Source of the DNA: UBA3305 sp002373555
GTDB taxonomy: Bacteria; Bacillota; Clostridia; Lachnospirales; Lachnospiraceae
Direction: 5' to 3'
DNA length: 15,375 bases
Assembly (NCBI GenBank): GCA_946612455.1
Contig: CAMOER010000047.1
Span: 1-15,375, forward strand
The notes under the pieces are model-generated. The model was not told the origin of the DNA, made no database searches, and saw only the letters and a list, made by a program, of their open reading frames with translations. The translations under genes and the position numbers were made by a program. Of the stretch, positions 12,479 through 15,375 are shown one piece after another; positions within the stretch are counted from its first letter, which is position 1, and every line of letters begins with the position of its first letter.

Positions 12479-14257
12479 ATGAGAATTACAGATGCACTGA
12501 AATCCCTGCAGCTGGGAAAGAAGAAAACAAGGGAGAAGAGAAATCTGAAGACGATCTGGTCGCCGGACGTATGGACGGAGGATGCCTGCCCGCTGCCGGA
12601 ATATCCGCGGCCGCAGCTGGTCAGGAGGAACTGGCAGAACCTGAACGGCTGGTGGGATTACCAGATCGTCCCTGCCGGCGCGGAATATACGAAGCCGGAC
12701 GGCAGGATCCTGGTTCCGTTTTCGCCGGAAACGGATGCTTCCGGCGTCGGCCGTGTACTGCAGCCGGAAGAAGCACTGTGGTACAGGCGGCGCTTCGCAT
12801 GCCAGGAAACAGCAGACGGACAGCGGGTGATCCTGCATTTCGGTGCTGTGGACGAGCGGTGCATCGTTTATGTGAACGGGCAGCCGGCAGGGAAGCACCG
12901 TAACGGGTATCTGTCCTTCTCACTGGATATTACGGATCTTGTGCGGCCTGGTGCCAATGAGCTGACAGTCTGTGTCCGGGATGATTCGGACACCGGGAAT
13001 GAATGCCGCGGCAAACAGCGGTTCTCGCCCGGCGGAATGTTCTATCAGGCGCAGAGCGGGATCTGGCAGACCGTGTGGATGGAGACCGTACCGGAAAATT
13101 TTATCGCGGATCTGAAGATCGTTCCGAAAAAGGATTTCTGCTCAGTCTGCTTCCGGATCGCCATGAAGAAGCCCGCGCCGGTCGCAATCCGGCTGGACGG
13201 GAAAGCGTATCATTTTCGCGAAGCGGATTTCACGACCGGGAGAAAATCCGGCGCAGTCCTGCAGACGGAGATCAGGATCGACGATCCCCGGCTGTGGACG
13301 CCGGAATCGCCGGAACTCTATGACGTGGAAATCGATGCCGGGGACGACCATGTGCAGAGTTATTTTGCCGTCCGGTCGTTCGGAACGGGAACGGATGTGA
13401 ATGGAAATCCCTGCCTGACATTGAATGGGCGGCCGTATTTCATGCACGGCGTCCTGGATCAGGGGTACTGGCCGGAAAGCCTCATGACGGCTCCGGCGGA
13501 CGAAGCGCTCCTCTTTGATATCACGGAAATGAAACGGGCCGGGTTCAATATGATCCGCAAGCATGAGAAGATCGAAACGGAGCGGTGGTATTATCATTGT
13601 GACCGTCTGGGCATGATCGTGTGGCAGGATATGGTGCATGGCGGCGGCCGGATCGATTCCATGCTGATGACCTATCTGCCGACAGCATTCTCGTGGATAT
13701 GGACGCATGTCAGGGACGAAGGCAATGAGAAACGGTTCGGAAGGACCGATGCAAAAGCACGGGCGCGATTTGAAAGGGATCTCATCCGCATGATCCGGCA
13801 GCTGGAGAATCATCCCTGCATCGCTTTATGGAACATTTTCAATGAAGGCTGGGGGCAGTATGATTCACTGCGCCTCGCGGCGATGGTCCGGAAGGCGGAT
13901 CCGACACGGCTCATCGATCATGCAAGCGGCTGGTTCGATCAGGGCGGCGGGGATGTGAAGAGCGTGCACAATTATTTCCGGAAGCTGGTCGTGGAGAAGG
14001 ATCCGCGTCCGTTCGTCCTGTCGGAATACGGCGGGTATACAAGCGGGATCCCGGGGCATGTGATGTACGAAGAAAATTACGGATACCGTGACTATGTGCC
14101 CGAAGATCTTCCGGAGGCGTTCCGCAAGCTGATGGAAGAGATCAGTGCGCTGAAGAACGAAGGCCTCGCAGCAGCGGTCTATACGCAGGTGTCCGATATC
14201 GAAGAAGAGAAAAACGGTATTCTGACCTATGACAGAAAGGCGCGGAAGACAGAGTAA
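12479..14257 (+). CDS. Glycoside hydrolase family 2 protein
   Basis: A 592-residue retaining glycosidase with the GH2 domain order. A sugar-binding jelly-roll (about 40-200) contains QNLNGWWDYQI, ALWYRRRF and VYVNGQPAGKHRNGYLSF; an immunoglobulin-like sandwich (about 205-305) follows; then a TIM barrel. The barrel carries the acid/base Glu456 in NIFNEGWGQ and the nucleophile Glu516 in FVLSEYGGY, with the entry motif FMHGVLDQGYWP and the strand GFNMIRKHEKIE before them. No signal peptide, so cytoplasmic. Beta-galactosidase, glucuronidase and mannosidase are all GH2 activities; the substrate is undecided. It lacks the extra C-terminal domains of large GH2 enzymes. The start at ATG 12479 follows GAGGTG (12469-12474); a TTG at 12437 in frame is not supported. 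Ends before a strong terminator. Confidence 0.9.
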   Translation: MRITDALKSLQLGKKKTREKRNLKTIWSPDVWTEDACPLPEYPRPQLVRRNWQNLNGWWDYQIVPAGAEYTKPDGRILVPFSPETDASGVGRVLQPEEALWYRRRFACQETADGQRVILHFGAVDERCIVYVNGQPAGKHRNGYLSFSLDITDLVRPGANELTVCVRDDSDTGNECRGKQRFSPGGMFYQAQSGIWQTVWMETVPENFIADLKIVPKKDFCSVCFRIAMKKPAPVAIRLDGKAYHFREADFTTGRKSGAVLQTEIRIDDPRLWTPESPELYDVEIDAGDDHVQSYFAVRSFGTGTDVNGNPCLTLNGRPYFMHGVLDQGYWPESLMTAPADEALLFDITEMKRAGFNMIRKHEKIETERWYYHCDRLGMIVWQDMVHGGGRIDSMLMTYLPTAFSWIWTHVRDEGNEKRFGRTDAKARARFERDLIRMIRQLENHPCIALWNIFNEGWGQYDSLRLAAMVRKADPTRLIDHASGWFDQGGGDVKSVHNYFRKLVVEKDPRPFVLSEYGGYTSGIPGHVMYEENYGYRDYVPEDLPEAFRKLMEEISALKNEGLAAAVYTQVSDIEEEKNGILTYDRKARKTE

Positions 14258-14300
14258 ACGAGGACAGCTCCCTGTCCCGGCCATGACAGGAAGACAGAGT
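14244..14300. repeat. 12-bp direct repeats flanking a small GGACAG/CTGTCC hairpin
   Basis: GGAAGACAGAGT occurs at 14244-14255 (overlapping the GH2 stop) and again at 14289-14300. The 33 bp between contain GGACAG (14262-14267), a 4-nt loop and CTGTCC (14272-14277). Confidence 0.6.
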
Positions 14301-14308
14301 GATCCGTC

Positions 14309-14358
14309 TGAAAAAATGCACCCGGAGAGATTGATATTTCTCCGGGTGCATTTTTTCA
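14309..14358. terminator. Perfect 20-bp-stem bidirectional terminator
   Basis: The arms 14309-14328 and 14339-14358 are perfectly complementary (TGAAAAAATGCACCCGGAGA and its reverse complement) with a 10-nt loop. Six A and six T at the base give a U-tract on either strand. It serves the GH2 gene (+) and the transglutaminase-like gene (-), whose TGA stop is the last three bases of the stem. Confidence 0.93.
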
Positions 14359-15231
14359 GCGCAGCTTCAGTGTTTTGCTTTTGAGATTATTCCACGGTGC
14401 TTTCTTTCCCTTCCAGGTGATCCTGTGATTTTCGATCTTCATGGTGAAGATCTTGTCACAGCGGAGCTTGAACGGATATTTGGACCGTTTGACCAGGCAC
14501 AGATCCACATCTGTGTTGTGTCGGGACATGCTGCAGTCAACGATATACCAGTTTTTCCCGCCCTTCACCTCGCACCATCCGTGCGGGCTCAGGCTGCGGC
14601 CGCGGTACGCAGTCGTTGCGCCGACCGCGACGCGGACTTCATATCCGAGGGCCTGCGCGATATAGGCATACGCGCTGGCATAGCGGTAGCAGTTCCCGCC
14701 TTTCTTCTTCAGCATATCCGTCGCGTAGTTGGAGATCCTGCCGGACGATGGCTTGTCATTATAATAGCGCACATAGGGATATTTGCGCAGCGCCTTGAAA
14801 CATTTCTCCAGACGCTGGAGCGGCGGTTTGCTCTGCTTGGAATACTTGACCGCAAAAGAGACCGCTCGTTTCATGACTTTATCGTTGATGCGTACACCGT
14901 CCGCGTCTACGTAAGCGTAGCCTTTCTTTTTGGAACCGGCAATGGTGTTTTTCTGCAGGCCGCCCTTTTTGGTCAGGTAGTATGTCTTTCCCTGAATCTT
15001 CTGCCAGCCGGTGAGCTTTTTCCCGTTTTTATAATAGAAGGTCTTTCCGTCGGCCGTGTACCAGCCGTTTTTCACGGAATCGGCTTCAGCGGAGGCGGCG
15101 GTTTCCGAAGCAGTCTCTGCCTGTACAGATTCTGCACCGCGCAGAACAACAGCTGTCAGAAGGATGGAAAGGATAGCGAAGCGCCGGATCATGCTGACGG
15201 CACCGCGTCCGGATCTGTTTTGTCTGTGCAT
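14356..15231 (-). CDS. Secreted cell-wall-repeat protein with transglutaminase-like domain
   Basis: A 291-residue secreted protein. The N-terminal signal peptide has a basic start, the hydrophobic core FAILSILLTAVVL and a likely cleavage after SVQA (about residue 38). Next come YG-type cell-wall/choline-binding-like repeats (about 55-115): GWYTADGKTFYYKNGKKLTG, WQKIQGKTYYLTKKGGL and GYAYVDADG. A C-terminal transglutaminase-like domain has a full triad: Cys181 in KGGNCYRYASA, His217 in SPHGWCEVK, Asp232 in YIVDCS. It probably sits on the cell wall and acts as a peptidase or cross-linker; activity unproven. The start at 15231 follows AAAGGAG (15242-15248). An in-frame ATG at 15309 lies in the -35 of the promoter and is excluded; ATG 15192 would give a shorter signal peptide but has a poor ribosome site. 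Confidence 0.85.
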   Translation of the reverse strand: MHRQNRSGRGAVSMIRRFAILSILLTAVVLRGAESVQAETASETAASAEADSVKNGWYTADGKTFYYKNGKKLTGWQKIQGKTYYLTKKGGLQKNTIAGSKKKGYAYVDADGVRINDKVMKRAVSFAVKYSKQSKPPLQRLEKCFKALRKYPYVRYYNDKPSSGRISNYATDMLKKKGGNCYRYASAYAYIAQALGYEVRVAVGATTAYRGRSLSPHGWCEVKGGKNWYIVDCSMSRHNTDVDLCLVKRSKYPFKLRCDKIFTMKIENHRITWKGKKAPWNNLKSKTLKLR

Positions 15232-15279
15232 ATGGGAAGGTCTCCTTTCACCGGCATAAGCATCTTGCTGATATACAAT

Positions 15280-15309
15280 ACTATAAGACAGCGGGATGTT
15301 TATTGTCAA
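15280..15309 (-). promoter_or_regulatory. Promoter of the transglutaminase-like gene
   Basis: Minus strand perfect TTGACA (15304-15309), an 18-bp spacer, and TATAGT (15280-15285), about 50 bases before the start codon. Beyond it (15310-15375) I see nothing that can be assigned. Confidence 0.75.
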
Positions 15310-15375
15310 TGAGCTCCCGGTTCCGGACGGAGTAAAGATATCGTCAGTTGGAAATGGTGAGAGGTGCTCTTGGAT

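Overview
The window looks like chromosome from a moderately GC-rich member of the Bacillota, probably a gut-type anaerobe of the Clostridia or Erysipelotrichia. The evidence is a DUF4317 protein (a family I know mainly from these bacteria), strong AAGGAGG-type ribosome binding sites, TTGxxx/TATAAT promoters, a cell-wall-repeat/transglutaminase secreted protein, and a close match to clostridial-type uridine phosphorylases. I see no transposase, integrase, phage gene, CRISPR array, rRNA or tRNA. Most genes are ordinary metabolism; the unusual content is mainly in the intergenic DNA and in one small regulatory operon.

Layout. 1-102 is the tail of an XRE-type regulator, followed by a strong terminator. 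185-793 (minus) is a half-length DUF4317 protein, divergent from a PfkB sugar/nucleoside kinase (979-1947). That gene converges on uridine phosphorylase (2009-2782, minus) across a shared hairpin. Uridine phosphorylase is divergent from an omega-amidase-like nitrilase (2894-3721), with a symmetric -10 element serving both strands. The nitrilase is followed by an EamA exporter (3755-4657). An array of 73-bp tandem repeats (4670-5216), each built round a 9-bp inverted repeat, leads into a lipoprotein with a C39-like papain-fold domain (5244-6260) and a possible overlapping 48-residue ORF.

6549-8462 is a compact operon: an Lrp/AsnC regulator, an overlapping gene for a free-standing protein made of two RNA polymerase alpha-CTD-like domains, and a ketopantoate-reductase-like enzyme. 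A second EamA exporter (8556-9389) follows with its own promoter. The alpha-CTD-like protein keeps the key DNA-contact residues of domain 1. Its coupling to an Lrp regulator whose promoter carries two inverted repeats and an A/T tract is the best candidate here for an undescribed regulatory system.

The exporter converges on NADH pyrophosphatase nudC (9475-10404, minus) across a 33-bp-arm hairpin carrying the GGGGACAGGCACC motif. nudC is divergent from a Gfo/Idh/MocA oxidoreductase (10867-11874); their 460-bp spacer holds a nested/interlocked inverted-repeat element and a short gene-like open frame. The 600-bp gap 11875-12478 contains three 46-bp repeats and four copies of a TACACCCATA-type motif, two of them forming a 24-bp-arm hairpin. 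A cytoplasmic GH2 glycosidase (12479-14257) and a secreted YG-repeat/transglutaminase protein (14356-15231, minus) converge on a perfect 20-bp-stem bidirectional terminator. No gene is supported in 15310-15375.
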